Shown: in pieces, positions 27,824 through 35,430 of the stretch
Layout of the letters: every line of letters starts with the position of its first letter
How positions within the stretch are numbered: position 1 is the stretch's first letter
The notes under the pieces: generated by a model
The model's database searches: none
What the model was told of the DNA's origin: nothing
Seen by the model: the letters and a program-made list of their open reading frames with translations, nothing else
DNA from: Pseudomonas grandcourensis
GTDB lineage: Bacteria; Pseudomonadota; Gammaproteobacteria; Pseudomonadales; Pseudomonadaceae
Length of the DNA stretch: 64,000 nt
Assembly: GCF_039909015.1 (NCBI RefSeq)
Contig: NZ_CP150919.1
Coordinates: forward strand, 4,440,501 to 4,504,500
Direction: 5' to 3'
Program-made: the position numbers and the translations under genes

Positions 27824-27882
27824 GCTCATACGAATATGGCAAACCGATCATTGTTGCGAGCAAAATGCTCGCAGGAGAGAGC
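27824..27882 (-). promoter_or_regulatory. 59-bp regulatory repeat, copy 2 (upstream of hom)
   Basis: Gapless match (about 48/59) to 21715-21773. Its centre is the perfect palindrome CGAGCAAAATGCTCG (27857-27871; 6-bp arms, 3-bp spacer). It lies 54 bp upstream of the hom start and 20 bp from the end of the AsnC gene, so AsnC is the obvious candidate to bind it. Confidence 0.7.
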
Positions 27883-27901
27883 GTTTTGATTTCCTAGCAA
27901 C

Positions 27902-28339
27902 CTACTTCGTGCAAGACAATACAAAAGACGTAACCGTATTCAGAACTCCTGGCAACGTGGATATGTCGCTCCAGACCCGATGAATACAATCCGAACTTGC
28001 CGCTTCAACTGTCACTACGATATCCAGGTCACCACTCATTACATTGCAGGACACGACCTCAGGCATTGAGACAATTGAACGCACTACTTCAGCACCACGC
28101 ATTCGGTCTTTTCGATACACAAAAATAAGGGCATTAATTGGCGCAACCTCGGAAGGTGGCCCACCTTTGATTATGGTATAACCCCTGATATATCCGTCCC
28201 GCTCCAACCGTTCAATCCTGAGCCTGACAGCATTCCTAGACAAATTAACTTTCATGGCAATGTCGTTATGCGCAAGTCGAGCATTACGAGTAAGCTCTTC
28301 CAGTATTTTTTCATCCGTCTTATCTAAAACGCGCTTCAT
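27902..28339 (-). CDS. Lrp/AsnC family transcriptional regulator
   Basis: 145 residues. A helix-turn-helix (TDEKILEELTRNARLAHNDI ... RLRIERLERDGYIRGY) is followed by an AsnC effector domain. It starts 14 bp after the stop of the threonine-synthase-like gene, so both are probably on one transcript, and hom follows after a gap that contains a palindromic operator. Such regulators sense an amino acid; context points to homoserine, threonine or a related compound. Confidence 0.92.
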   Translation of the reverse strand: MKRVLDKTDEKILEELTRNARLAHNDIAMKVNLSRNAVRLRIERLERDGYIRGYTIIKGGPPSEVAPINALIFVYRKDRMRGAEVVRSIVSMPEVVSCNVMSGDLDIVVTVEAASSDCIHRVWSDISTLPGVLNTVTSFVLSCTK

Positions 28340-28353
28340 CTCTAACTCCAGGA

Positions 28354-29757
28354 TTATAGCGAGCGAGACTTCGTGTCTTGGGATATCGTCTTGATGAGTT
28401 CCGTAAGGATGCCAACATCATTGGAAATTGAAATGCATTCGTCATTAGAGAAGGGGTGAGCACTCACCACACTCATTGGAGATTGAACATCGGCTTCAGC
28501 CAGAACTGAGGCAGAGCTTGAAGGATGCGTCGTGGCCAAGCAGATCATTGGTGTCAGTAAGCTACGCCTGTTAATTCGCGCAGCTCGTAATCCAATCGCG
28601 GTATTAGGACTGATCAAGTAACCACTTTTAACAAAGACTTCATGAATACAGGAAAATGCCTCTGCATCCTCTACCGCCAAAGAATCAAATAGCTTTCGCG
28701 CCTCTAACCACTCATCCTGTTCCAGTTGAATTTGGCCATCCGTCTCTAGTAGCTCCATATTTCTAGCCACTTTATCACTGCACCTATTGAGAATGCTCCA
28801 TTGCAGCCGCTCGAAATTAGAGGCTAACGACACATTCATGCAAGGCGTGTTGGTAATACGAATCTCATTACGCCTATAGAGGTTAGACTGAAGAAAGTCA
28901 TGCAAACCCGCATTGGTATTCGTTGCTACAATTAGCTGCCTGATGGGCAACCCCATTTCCCTTGCAATATAGCCTGCATAGAGAGCACCAAAATTTCCGG
29001 TAGGCACACTGAACGCCACCTCTCTTTTAGGCGCACCTAATTGAAGCGACGAGTAGAAGTAGAAGGACAGATGCGCCAGCACCCTCACCCAACTCACCGA
29101 ATTGAAAGATATTAATTGTTGACCTGTTTCGTTAATGCCTCTGTGAAATTTTTCGCACAGCTGATGACAATCGGCGTAATCACCCTCAACCAAGATATTT
29201 ACAACATTTTCTTCGGCAGCGCCTAATAAGCGACGCCGATGTTCATCTGTTATTCCTCTGGAAGGATGCAGAACAATCACAGTCACACCTTCCATGCCAT
29301 TGAAGGCTTTGATGGCCGCGACACCGGTGTCTCCACCAGTGCAGCCAACGACAAGCGCTTTCTTTCCGGACTTTAGTAAAGAGTATTCAACCAGACGAGA
29401 CATCAATTGGAGACCGAAGTCTTGATAGACCCCTGCCGGACCATGGAATAGTTCTAATACCCACTCATTGGTAGCCGTCTGATAGAGCGGCGCAACGGCG
29501 TTACTTTTAAAACGGTCAAATGTCTCCTCAAGAATTCGAGACAGTTCATTTTGAGGGATATAGTCACCTAGGAACGGCTCGATCACATGACGTGCCAGTT
29601 CGTGAAATGGTAGCCATTCAAGCTTCAGGAGATCATCGCTTTTGAAGCGAGGAACCTTGCTAGGAACGAAAAGCCCACCATCCGGTGCGTACGCCCCCAT
29701 GAGGACCTCGCTGAACTCGAATTCTTTACCAGGCGTCCGTGTGCTGACGTACTTCAT
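28354..29757 (-). CDS. Threonine synthase-like protein lacking the PLP lysine
   Basis: 467 residues from ATG 29757, aligning along its length with Pseudomonas ThrC: the opening KYVSTRTPGKEFEFSEVLMG, GCTGGDTGVAAIKAFNG, SVPTGNFGALYAGYIAREMG and WLEARKLFDSLAV. The motif normally HGPTLAFKDF reads HGPAGVYQDF: codon 112 (29422-29424) is CAA, Gln, not the Schiff-base Lys. HPHNRVSE is also changed to HPSRGITDE. The frame is otherwise intact, so this is a divergent paralogue and not a simple pseudogene. It cannot form the normal internal aldimine; it may be inactive, regulatory, or catalyse something else. It is in an operon with AsnC and precedes hom. Confidence 0.88.
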   Translation of the reverse strand: MKYVSTRTPGKEFEFSEVLMGAYAPDGGLFVPSKVPRFKSDDLLKLEWLPFHELARHVIEPFLGDYIPQNELSRILEETFDRFKSNAVAPLYQTATNEWVLELFHGPAGVYQDFGLQLMSRLVEYSLLKSGKKALVVGCTGGDTGVAAIKAFNGMEGVTVIVLHPSRGITDEHRRRLLGAAEENVVNILVEGDYADCHQLCEKFHRGINETGQQLISFNSVSWVRVLAHLSFYFYSSLQLGAPKREVAFSVPTGNFGALYAGYIAREMGLPIRQLIVATNTNAGLHDFLQSNLYRRNEIRITNTPCMNVSLASNFERLQWSILNRCSDKVARNMELLETDGQIQLEQDEWLEARKLFDSLAVEDAEAFSCIHEVFVKSGYLISPNTAIGLRAARINRRSLLTPMICLATTHPSSSASVLAEADVQSPMSVVSAHPFSNDECISISNDVGILTELIKTISQDTKSRSL

Positions 29758-30001
29758 GATTTGAGACACCCTCTCGCCTTTTCTGAGCCTTCCACCCGTA
29801 AGGCGGCGCCCTGCTGAAATTCAGTGCTGCAGTGAGCCTTTCCTGTGAAATGTGAGGCCTTCTTCTGAAGCGTTGAGCGAGATCATCGTCATCTGCAAAC
29901 GCAGATGGTGAGGGGTCGCACATCACCCGCGCCAGGCCAATCACCCATCACTCAGCTACCACACGGCCACTTTCGTCGCTTGCCGTTCAAGCTACCAACT
30001 A

Positions 30002-30030
30002 TTGACTAAAAAAGTCAATATAGTGACTAT
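30002..30030. promoter_or_regulatory. TTGACT-N5-AGTCAA operator, copy A
   Basis: TTGACT (30002-30007) and AGTCAA (30013-30018) form a perfect inverted repeat, followed by a second palindrome ATAGTGACTAT (30020-30030). The same arrangement recurs at 33648-33664, at the start of the cupin-HTH regulator gene. This copy lies between the thrC-like gene (reading left from 29757) and dinB (reading right from 30140), so it could control either. Confidence 0.65.
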
Positions 30031-30139
30031 CCCATCTATCCGACCGTGCACGGCTATCCCCCCTGCGGGAAGGAGCCCTATCCGCATTCCCATCAGAAGG
30101 TCCAGGGCAGCCAGAAAATTAGAAATCCAGGAGAACGCC

Positions 30140-30622
30140 ATGAGTGCCACGAACCTTCTTCATTCGCTTTACAAATACAAGGCATGGTCTGAGGAGGAAC
30201 TGTTCAAGTGCTTGAAAGCCCCCGCGGCAAAAAAATTTCCAACCGAAATGGAGGAAGCACTCTACTGGCTAGCCCATATCAATATTGTTGACCAACTGTT
30301 CATTGCCAGACTGCAGGGAAAACCGGATGAATTTGACTCCATCCTGACCGAACAGAAACAAGACCTAGGTCGACTGGAAGAGTGCTTTTCTTCAGCGAAT
30401 CAATGGTTTGTGAACTACACCCAGTCGATCACTGCAATCGAACTGTCTGATCCGGTTGCGTTTATTTTCAAGGATGGAAAACCAGGCAACATGACGAAAG
30501 AGCAGGTTCTTGCACACGTGCTATCACACGGATTGCAGCATCGAGGAAGTGTGGCGACTATCTTGCCTCGTGAGCTCCTGCTGGATCACAAGGACCATTT
30601 CACAACGTTTTTGAAGCTCTAG
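30140..30622 (+). CDS. DinB family protein (DUF1569/DinB-like putative metalloenzyme)
   Basis: 160 residues from ATG 30140 with AGGAG 6-7 bases upstream; the longer frame to 30002 only reads through the operator. It is a four-helix DinB/YfiT fold with the three metal-ligand histidines in WLAHINIVDQLF and VLSHGLQHRG. Members are thiol-dependent transferases or hydrolases; most lack a known substrate. It is probably controlled by the operator 110 bp upstream. Confidence 0.85.
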   Translation: MSATNLLHSLYKYKAWSEEELFKCLKAPAAKKFPTEMEEALYWLAHINIVDQLFIARLQGKPDEFDSILTEQKQDLGRLEECFSSANQWFVNYTQSITAIELSDPVAFIFKDGKPGNMTKEQVLAHVLSHGLQHRGSVATILPRELLLDHKDHFTTFLKL

Positions 30623-30980
30623 GCACTGATGGGCCGGCCCATGTATGGCGATGATACGTAATAGGAAATCTTTCGATGTTCTGCATACCCGATCAAGCAC
30701 CAGTTGCCCCCAATATGACGAGCGCTGGATGCATAAAAGGAACCTGAGACAATTCCGCTCAAATGTCGAACGAGGCTTCGGTGTGATTCAAACTGAGTAA
30801 GCCGGCCTGCCGGCCCGAAGCAGCGATCTCAAAAAAATGCCTCAGCAAGCCACCTTCTGCTGAGGCGTCCTCACTGCAAAGAAAATTCATAAGTGCCTAC
30901 GATTTTTATGAGGAGCGTGTCACGAATAGAAATGCTCCTTTATTTCAGTAGGCGCCTTTTTGTAAGTGGGAAGGAAGATG
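30623..30980. other. Intergenic region between convergent dinB and PaiB-like genes
   Basis: No supported gene. Contains the palindrome GGGCCGGCCC just after the dinB stop, GCCGGC-CT-GCCGGC near 30800, and a clear terminator at 30830-30865 for the PaiB-like gene. Confidence 0.6.
30830..30865 (-). terminator. Rho-independent terminator of the PaiB-like gene
   Basis: On the minus strand GCCTCAGCA (9-bp arm) pairs with TGCTGAGGC across a 10-nt loop and is followed directly by a run of seven T residues. It ends the transcript about 115 bp past the stop at 30981. Confidence 0.8.
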
Positions 30981-31619
30981 CTAAATGTCTTTATTATCAG
31001 CGCACTCAAGCATGGCTAATCCAATTCCTCGCTCATTACGCGAGACCAAAGCATCGCCAGCACCTCGGATATCACGGGCTTCCTCATCCTGACCGAGCTT
31101 GAATTTCCCCACCAGCCTCGTGATTTCGATCTCGACCCCTACAATTTTTTTCAGCATGGCATCTATGTACTCCTTGGGACTATCGGTCATTTTCCAAGGT
31201 GTGGGCTGAGTTGCTTCATGAGACTTGGTCAGCTTTGCTACGACACGACGCACGTACTGTGCATCATCGTGAAACGTCACACGACCAAATGCGTGCACGA
31301 CCCGGTAGTTCCAAGTGGGGACTTGCTGATGGAAATCCTGTTTGCTCGGATACCATTGCGGCGATATATACGCATCTTGAGCTCGAAATATCACCAACAC
31401 CTCACTGCCCTGGGCGACTTCATGCCATAGGGGGTTATTCCGCGCCACATGCGCCTGCAGCACCCCAAGCGCTCCGCTGCGGAGTACAAGTTCAAAAGGT
31501 AGGTGATTGGCGTCAATCCCATCACCCGAACAAGTGACAAGTGACCCAAGCGGATTTCGCATAATGACTTCTTGCAAAACGCCAACACGAGACTCTTCAA
31601 ACTGAGGGGGGATGTACAT
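30981..31619 (-). CDS. PaiB-like FMN-binding protein
   Basis: 212 residues with the PaiB signature: the start MYIPPQFEE, NPLGSLVTCSGDGIDANHLP, QAHVARNNPLW, AYISPQWYPSK and VPTWNYRVVHAFG. PaiB/FMN_bind_2 proteins form flavin-binding split-barrel dimers. They were named as negative regulators in Bacillus but are probably flavin- or haem-binding enzymes. It is the third gene of a minus-strand set (B3/4 protein, DapA-like protein, PaiB) that diverges from the cupin-HTH regulator gene. Confidence 0.9.
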   Translation of the reverse strand: MYIPPQFEESRVGVLQEVIMRNPLGSLVTCSGDGIDANHLPFELVLRSGALGVLQAHVARNNPLWHEVAQGSEVLVIFRAQDAYISPQWYPSKQDFHQQVPTWNYRVVHAFGRVTFHDDAQYVRRVVAKLTKSHEATQPTPWKMTDSPKEYIDAMLKKIVGVEIEITRLVGKFKLGQDEEARDIRGAGDALVSRNERGIGLAMLECADNKDI

Positions 31620-31770
31620 TTACTTTGCTCCTATAACTGATCTGCTCGCTCAACATTAGGGCCACTGCGCCGGTCAAAGCCGACTAAACATCGGCCCTAC
31701 CGCGCCTGCTGAGCTGTATCATTGTAAAGATGCAGCTTGGCGTTTCGGATGCATTCGCAGCACTTACTGC

Positions 31771-32664
31771 TCAGCTCAGTTCGAGCTCGTCGATCACCGC
31801 AGCAATTTGCTGACGCCCTGCTCCACTGATGGTTCTGAGTGGCAATGGCAAGCTCGGAGAGTGGGTGAATCCACGAAGCTCGGCCGCCGTTGCAACAACG
31901 CGCAAGCTTCCCCCAAATTGTGTAAAGAGGGCCCATAGAGGCTTCAAAGATTCGGAAAGGCGAGTCGCTTCTTTGGCGTTACCCGACAACGCAGCACGCG
32001 TGATTGCCAGGGCTGTTTTCGGGAACAAGCCCCCAATGACGGAGTACCAGACCTGACAGCCTGCGTTCAATCCAGTAGCAGCAAATACATCCCCGCTTAC
32101 CCCGATCGTTACGTGCTCCGGAATCAGTGCCCGAAGGCGATCGACTCGTGCCTTGGCCTGATCTGGTGCTTCAGGAACGCCAGGGATCTTGATCGAGTGC
32201 ACATTCGGCAGGTGGGCAATGCGCCCGTGAAGCTCATCAGTAAATTCGAAATGGGTGGTGCCGGGGTTGTCATAGACGCATAGCGGGACGGAGATATTGG
32301 CGGTGACCGTTTCGTACAGGGAAAAAACATCTTCAGCTGTTAGCTTCTGATAGGAAACGGGTGGCAGCAACAATGCCTTGACTCCCACCTTCTGCGCATC
32401 CTCTGCCAGCAACAGCACATCACGCGTCCGCAGCGACCCAATACTTACCATGACGGGAACATTCCCGGCTGCCTCTACTGCCAACTGCGTAACTCGTGAG
32501 CGTTCAATCCGAGAAAGGTACGCATAGCTTCCTGTAGATCCGAGCGCACCGATAGAATCCACTTTTGCAGCCACCAGTTGCTCCACAAGGCGAGCAAATG
32601 CTCCTTCATCCACACCCTGCTCATTCATTGGCGTCAAAGGAAATGCACTAAGACCGGTAAACAT
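31771..32664 (-). CDS. Dihydrodipicolinate synthase (DapA) family aldolase/lyase
   Basis: 297 residues with the class I aldolase TIM barrel of the DapA/NAL family: GALGSTGSYAYLSRIER, PVMVSIGSLRTRDVL, LCVYDNPGTTHFEF with the catalytic Tyr, and SIKIPG with the Schiff-base Lys. The GSTGS loop (GxTGE in true DapA) indicates a paralogue acting on another 2-oxo acid or hydroxy-amino acid. It stands between the B3/4 and PaiB-like genes under probable control of the divergent cupin regulator. Substrate unknown. Confidence 0.88.
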   Translation of the reverse strand: MFTGLSAFPLTPMNEQGVDEGAFARLVEQLVAAKVDSIGALGSTGSYAYLSRIERSRVTQLAVEAAGNVPVMVSIGSLRTRDVLLLAEDAQKVGVKALLLPPVSYQKLTAEDVFSLYETVTANISVPLCVYDNPGTTHFEFTDELHGRIAHLPNVHSIKIPGVPEAPDQAKARVDRLRALIPEHVTIGVSGDVFAATGLNAGCQVWYSVIGGLFPKTALAITRAALSGNAKEATRLSESLKPLWALFTQFGGSLRVVATAAELRGFTHSPSLPLPLRTISGAGRQQIAAVIDELELS

Positions 32665-32906
32665 AGTTCAGGACTCCATTGTGCGATTCTGCAATTAGAT
32701 CACCACAGGACGGACGGACTCCGAAGCATACATCGCTCAATAATCGACACCATGCGCCATGGAGATTTCTTCGATTCAGCTGCAGGCTTTTTCAAGGTGA
32801 TGTGGGGGGGCATGAATGCCACCGATAAAAAGGCTGCGTGCGAGGCGAAATTGGACATAACCCCGTATGCATCCACACAAGCAGCCCGTACCCTCTCGCT
32901 TATGTA

Positions 32907-33602
32907 CTAATTGGCACCTGGACCGATAAGCACACTCTCAATCTGAGCGCCTGGCATCATCAGTTGCAGGCCTTCTATCAGCTTGTCACCCGCTTCAGTC
33001 AATGCCTCGAGCGGCATTGTCGGCAGACTTTCCAGAATGAACCACATGTGCTTCGCGTCTGCACTGAGCCGTGTTCTGACACCCTGTCGCCAATTCCAAC
33101 GACGGCAAGTCACCCCTTTATCGTCCCGCCAAACAACCTCGCCAGAATCAGGATATTCGTGGGCTGGAGCGCCTTCTTTCATGGTGTCGAAAGGTTCCGA
33201 TCCATCAGCAACAGCGAGTCGCGGCGAGCCCACATAGGCTTCGACGTTCTCACCGCCGACCGGAACTGCGTATTCAATGCTGATGGCGTTATAGAGATCA
33301 ACCACTGGATCGATACTCGGCAGACTGCCGTCACGCAGGACCCGTTTGCGAAGAGCTTCAGCTGAGCAAGGGGTGCGCTGCGGCTTGGCACCGAATTTTC
33401 GGAAGAGATCCGCCCAAGCGGTCAGGTGAGCGTCTGCCCACAGTGCACCACCCGCCGTGACTGATTGACAGGCTCGAGCCAAAGCGTCCTTGCCAATATC
33501 TGGATTGGCGATTGGTGCAGCTTCGACCACAATGCTGAGCGCTCTGAACTCAGGTGCCAAATTGATTACGTCTTGGTCGATTGACGGCAGTACGGACAGC
33601 AT
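32907..33602 (-). CDS. B3/B4 tRNA-binding domain protein
   Basis: 231 residues resembling the B3/4 domain of the phenylalanyl-tRNA synthetase beta subunit as a free-standing protein: DVYDLYNAISI-type segment VVDLYNAISIEYAVPVGGEN, then DGSEPFDTM and SGEVVWRDDKGVTCRRWNWR. Free-standing members are thought to edit or bind misacylated tRNA or to bind amino acids; the role is unproven. It is the first gene of the minus-strand set, diverging from the cupin-HTH regulator across 45 bp, which makes joint regulation very likely. Confidence 0.85.
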   Translation of the reverse strand: MLSVLPSIDQDVINLAPEFRALSIVVEAAPIANPDIGKDALARACQSVTAGGALWADAHLTAWADLFRKFGAKPQRTPCSAEALRKRVLRDGSLPSIDPVVDLYNAISIEYAVPVGGENVEAYVGSPRLAVADGSEPFDTMKEGAPAHEYPDSGEVVWRDDKGVTCRRWNWRQGVRTRLSADAKHMWFILESLPTMPLEALTEAGDKLIEGLQLMMPGAQIESVLIGPGAN

Positions 33603-33647
33603 CAGAGAATCCCTTTAATCCTAAATTTCACTTCATACTAGCGATCA

Positions 33648-33664
33648 ATGACCAAAATAGTCAA
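33648..33664. promoter_or_regulatory. TTGACT-N5-AGTCAA-type operator, copy B, overlapping a start codon
   Basis: ATGACC-AAAAT-AGTCAA matches copy A (30002-30018) with the same 5-bp spacing; it continues with AATATA as copy A does. The first three bases are the ATG of the cupin-HTH regulator. This position, in the 45-bp gap between divergent genes, suits direct autorepression and control of the B3/4-DapA-PaiB set. Confidence 0.65.
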
Positions 33665-34265
33665 TATACCGACCAACACCGGGGCCGACGTTCAAACCGT
33701 TAGCGAGGCAGTTTCCCGTAGGCTCAAACAGGAACGGAAGAAGCGGAAAATCACTCTCGACGAGCTTTCCCGTCGCTCCGGTGTCAGCAAGGGCATGGTG
33801 GTCGAGATAGAGAAATGCACGGCTAACCCAAGCATCGCGATCCTGTGCAAAATCGCTGCTGCTTTGGGCCTTTCAGTTGCTGATGTCGTAAACGTGTCCG
33901 ACGCCCCATCTGCCCACCTCATCGAGAGCAAGGATATTCCCACACTCTGGACAGGAAACATGGGAGGGACGGCTCGGCTCCTGGCTGGAACCAGTGGTCC
34001 GAACATGATTGAGCTTTGGCGCTGGGAAATGTTTCCCGGCGAAAACTTTGCCTCCTCAGGGCACCCTCACGGCACAACTGAGCTACTTCACGTGGAGAAA
34101 GGGACACTCCACTTCATAGTAGGAGATACCGAACTGAGCGTTTCTGCGGGTTGCTCAGCCGTAGCAAAAACAGATGTACCTCATGTCTACTCGAATAAAG
34201 GCAAATCAAAACTGATATTCACCATGTCTGTAACGGAGATCCACCAATCCGGGCGTGAAATTTAA
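33648..34265 (+). CDS. XRE-type HTH regulator with C-terminal cupin domain
   Basis: 205 residues. A helix-turn-helix_3 domain (about 20-80: LKQERKKRKITLDELSRRSG ... GMVVEIEKCTANPS) is joined to a small-molecule-binding cupin (about 120-195: GHPHGTTELLHVEKGTLHF, then VPHVYSN). This is the SutR/PuuR architecture, used to sense small metabolites, often in amine or amino-acid catabolism. No ribosome-binding site precedes the ATG and a palindromic operator overlaps it, so the mRNA may be leaderless and autoregulated. It is divergent from the B3/4-DapA-PaiB genes and 136 bp before a LysE exporter. Confidence 0.92.
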   Translation: MTKIVNIPTNTGADVQTVSEAVSRRLKQERKKRKITLDELSRRSGVSKGMVVEIEKCTANPSIAILCKIAAALGLSVADVVNVSDAPSAHLIESKDIPTLWTGNMGGTARLLAGTSGPNMIELWRWEMFPGENFASSGHPHGTTELLHVEKGTLHFIVGDTELSVSAGCSAVAKTDVPHVYSNKGKSKLIFTMSVTEIHQSGREI

Positions 34266-34401
34266 CGTTCAGACAGCATCGCGCTGAAGCTTACAGAGGA
34301 GTCCGCCGGGTTGGCTCTTATGGTCGGCCATCATCGCCCCGTCATAGGGCTCCTAATAACGGAGCCGCTGACTGGCATAGAACTTCGTTAAGGGGCTTTT
34401 A

Positions 34402-35037
34402 ATGTCATTTGATTACCACCATCTCTTCCTCGTATTCACGGCCTATATTGTTGGAGCGGCGAGTCCTGGACCGAGCAACATGCGAATAATGGGCGTCGCG
34501 ATGCACCAAGGCAGGCAGCCTGCGCTCCTGCTAGCGGCAGGTGTGATCAGTGGTTCGATTTTCTGGGGATCGATGGCAGCCACGGGCGTCTCAGCCGTCC
34601 TGGCGCAGTATGCGCAGGCGCTGGGTGTCTTAAAAACGGTTGGCGGTGCTTACCTGCTCTTCCTTGCCATCAAAGCAGGCCGCTCTGCTCTAACGTCCAA
34701 TGAGCGACTCGTGAAAGAGATAGCTGCCGCGCCAAAAGTCTCGGGCTTCAGTCTTTATCAGCGCGGCTTGTTCATGCATCTCACAAACCCTAAGGCGCTG
34801 CTCGGCTGGATCGCTACCATGACCCTTGGCTTGGGTCCGCACGCTTCGCCAAAAACGGTCGGGATTATTCTGGCCGGTTGCGCCGTGCTTAGCGTCACTA
34901 TCTTCTGTGGCTATGCGATCATCTTCTCCACCGCGCCCATGATTCGGGGATATCGCCGAGCACGCCGATGGATCGAAGGTACCCTTGCGCTAGTTTTCGG
35001 AGCGGCTGGAGTAAAGCTGATGTTCTCCCACTCCTAG
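34402..35037 (+). CDS. LysE/RhtB family amino-acid exporter
   Basis: 211 residues and about six transmembrane helices. The N-terminal AYIVGAASPGPSNMRIMGVA is the LysE/RhtB signature; FLAIKAGRSAL and LFMHLTNPKALLGWIA are typical of the RhtB branch (homoserine, threonine and other amino acids). It follows the cupin-HTH regulator on the same strand and may relieve build-up of the amino acid handled by this region. Confidence 0.9.
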   Translation: MSFDYHHLFLVFTAYIVGAASPGPSNMRIMGVAMHQGRQPALLLAAGVISGSIFWGSMAATGVSAVLAQYAQALGVLKTVGGAYLLFLAIKAGRSALTSNERLVKEIAAAPKVSGFSLYQRGLFMHLTNPKALLGWIATMTLGLGPHASPKTVGIILAGCAVLSVTIFCGYAIIFSTAPMIRGYRRARRWIEGTLALVFGAAGVKLMFSHS

Positions 35038-35198
35038 CCCGGATCTGGGCTGTTTATGCATGTAGAGTCTATTGATTGTGTAAGCCACTTGACCGCGCCT
35101 TGGGTAACGTTCAGACCCAGCGCCGACTGGCTGAAACTGCGATTCCGTGCGACTTCTTCAAAGACTCGCAGCATGTTGAGCGAGGGCATTTGACGCAT
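35034..35198 (-). pseudogene. N-terminal fragment of a LysR regulator (GcvA type)
   Basis: Begins MRQMPSLNMLRVFEEVARNR and continues to LNVTQGAVK, the helix-turn-helix of GcvA-like LysR proteins. It then runs into unrelated residues and stops after about 54 codons, overlapping the 3' end of the LysE gene. The remaining ~240 residues are missing. It is a remnant left by a deletion, not a working regulator. Confidence 0.7.
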
Positions 35199-35335
35199 GA
35201 AAGGATGACTCCGCACCAGCCTCAGTTGTTACGTGGGGCAGGTTTATTGTTTTTCTTGGGGTAGTGATTGTTCTGTAGGGCCTATCTGACTATCAGTGGA
35301 TGGGCTGATGCACGTGTTGTTTGGACTGACGAATT

Positions 35336-35395
35336 AGCGAGCGGGCTCGCTCCCACAGATTATGCGCTAAACCTGTGGGAGCGAGCCCGCTCGCG
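35336..35395. repeat. REPIN (paired inverted REP sequences)
   Basis: AGCGAGCGGGCTCGCTCCCA at the left is repeated in inverted form as TGGGAGCGAGCCCGCTCGCG at the right, separated by a short loop. This is the classic REP doublet of P. fluorescens genomes, mobilised by RAYT transposases. It lies between the LysR remnant and the porin gene end. Confidence 0.85.
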
Positions 35396-35430
35396 AAAAG
35401 GACATTAGGGCTGTTGCCAAAAAATCCGGA

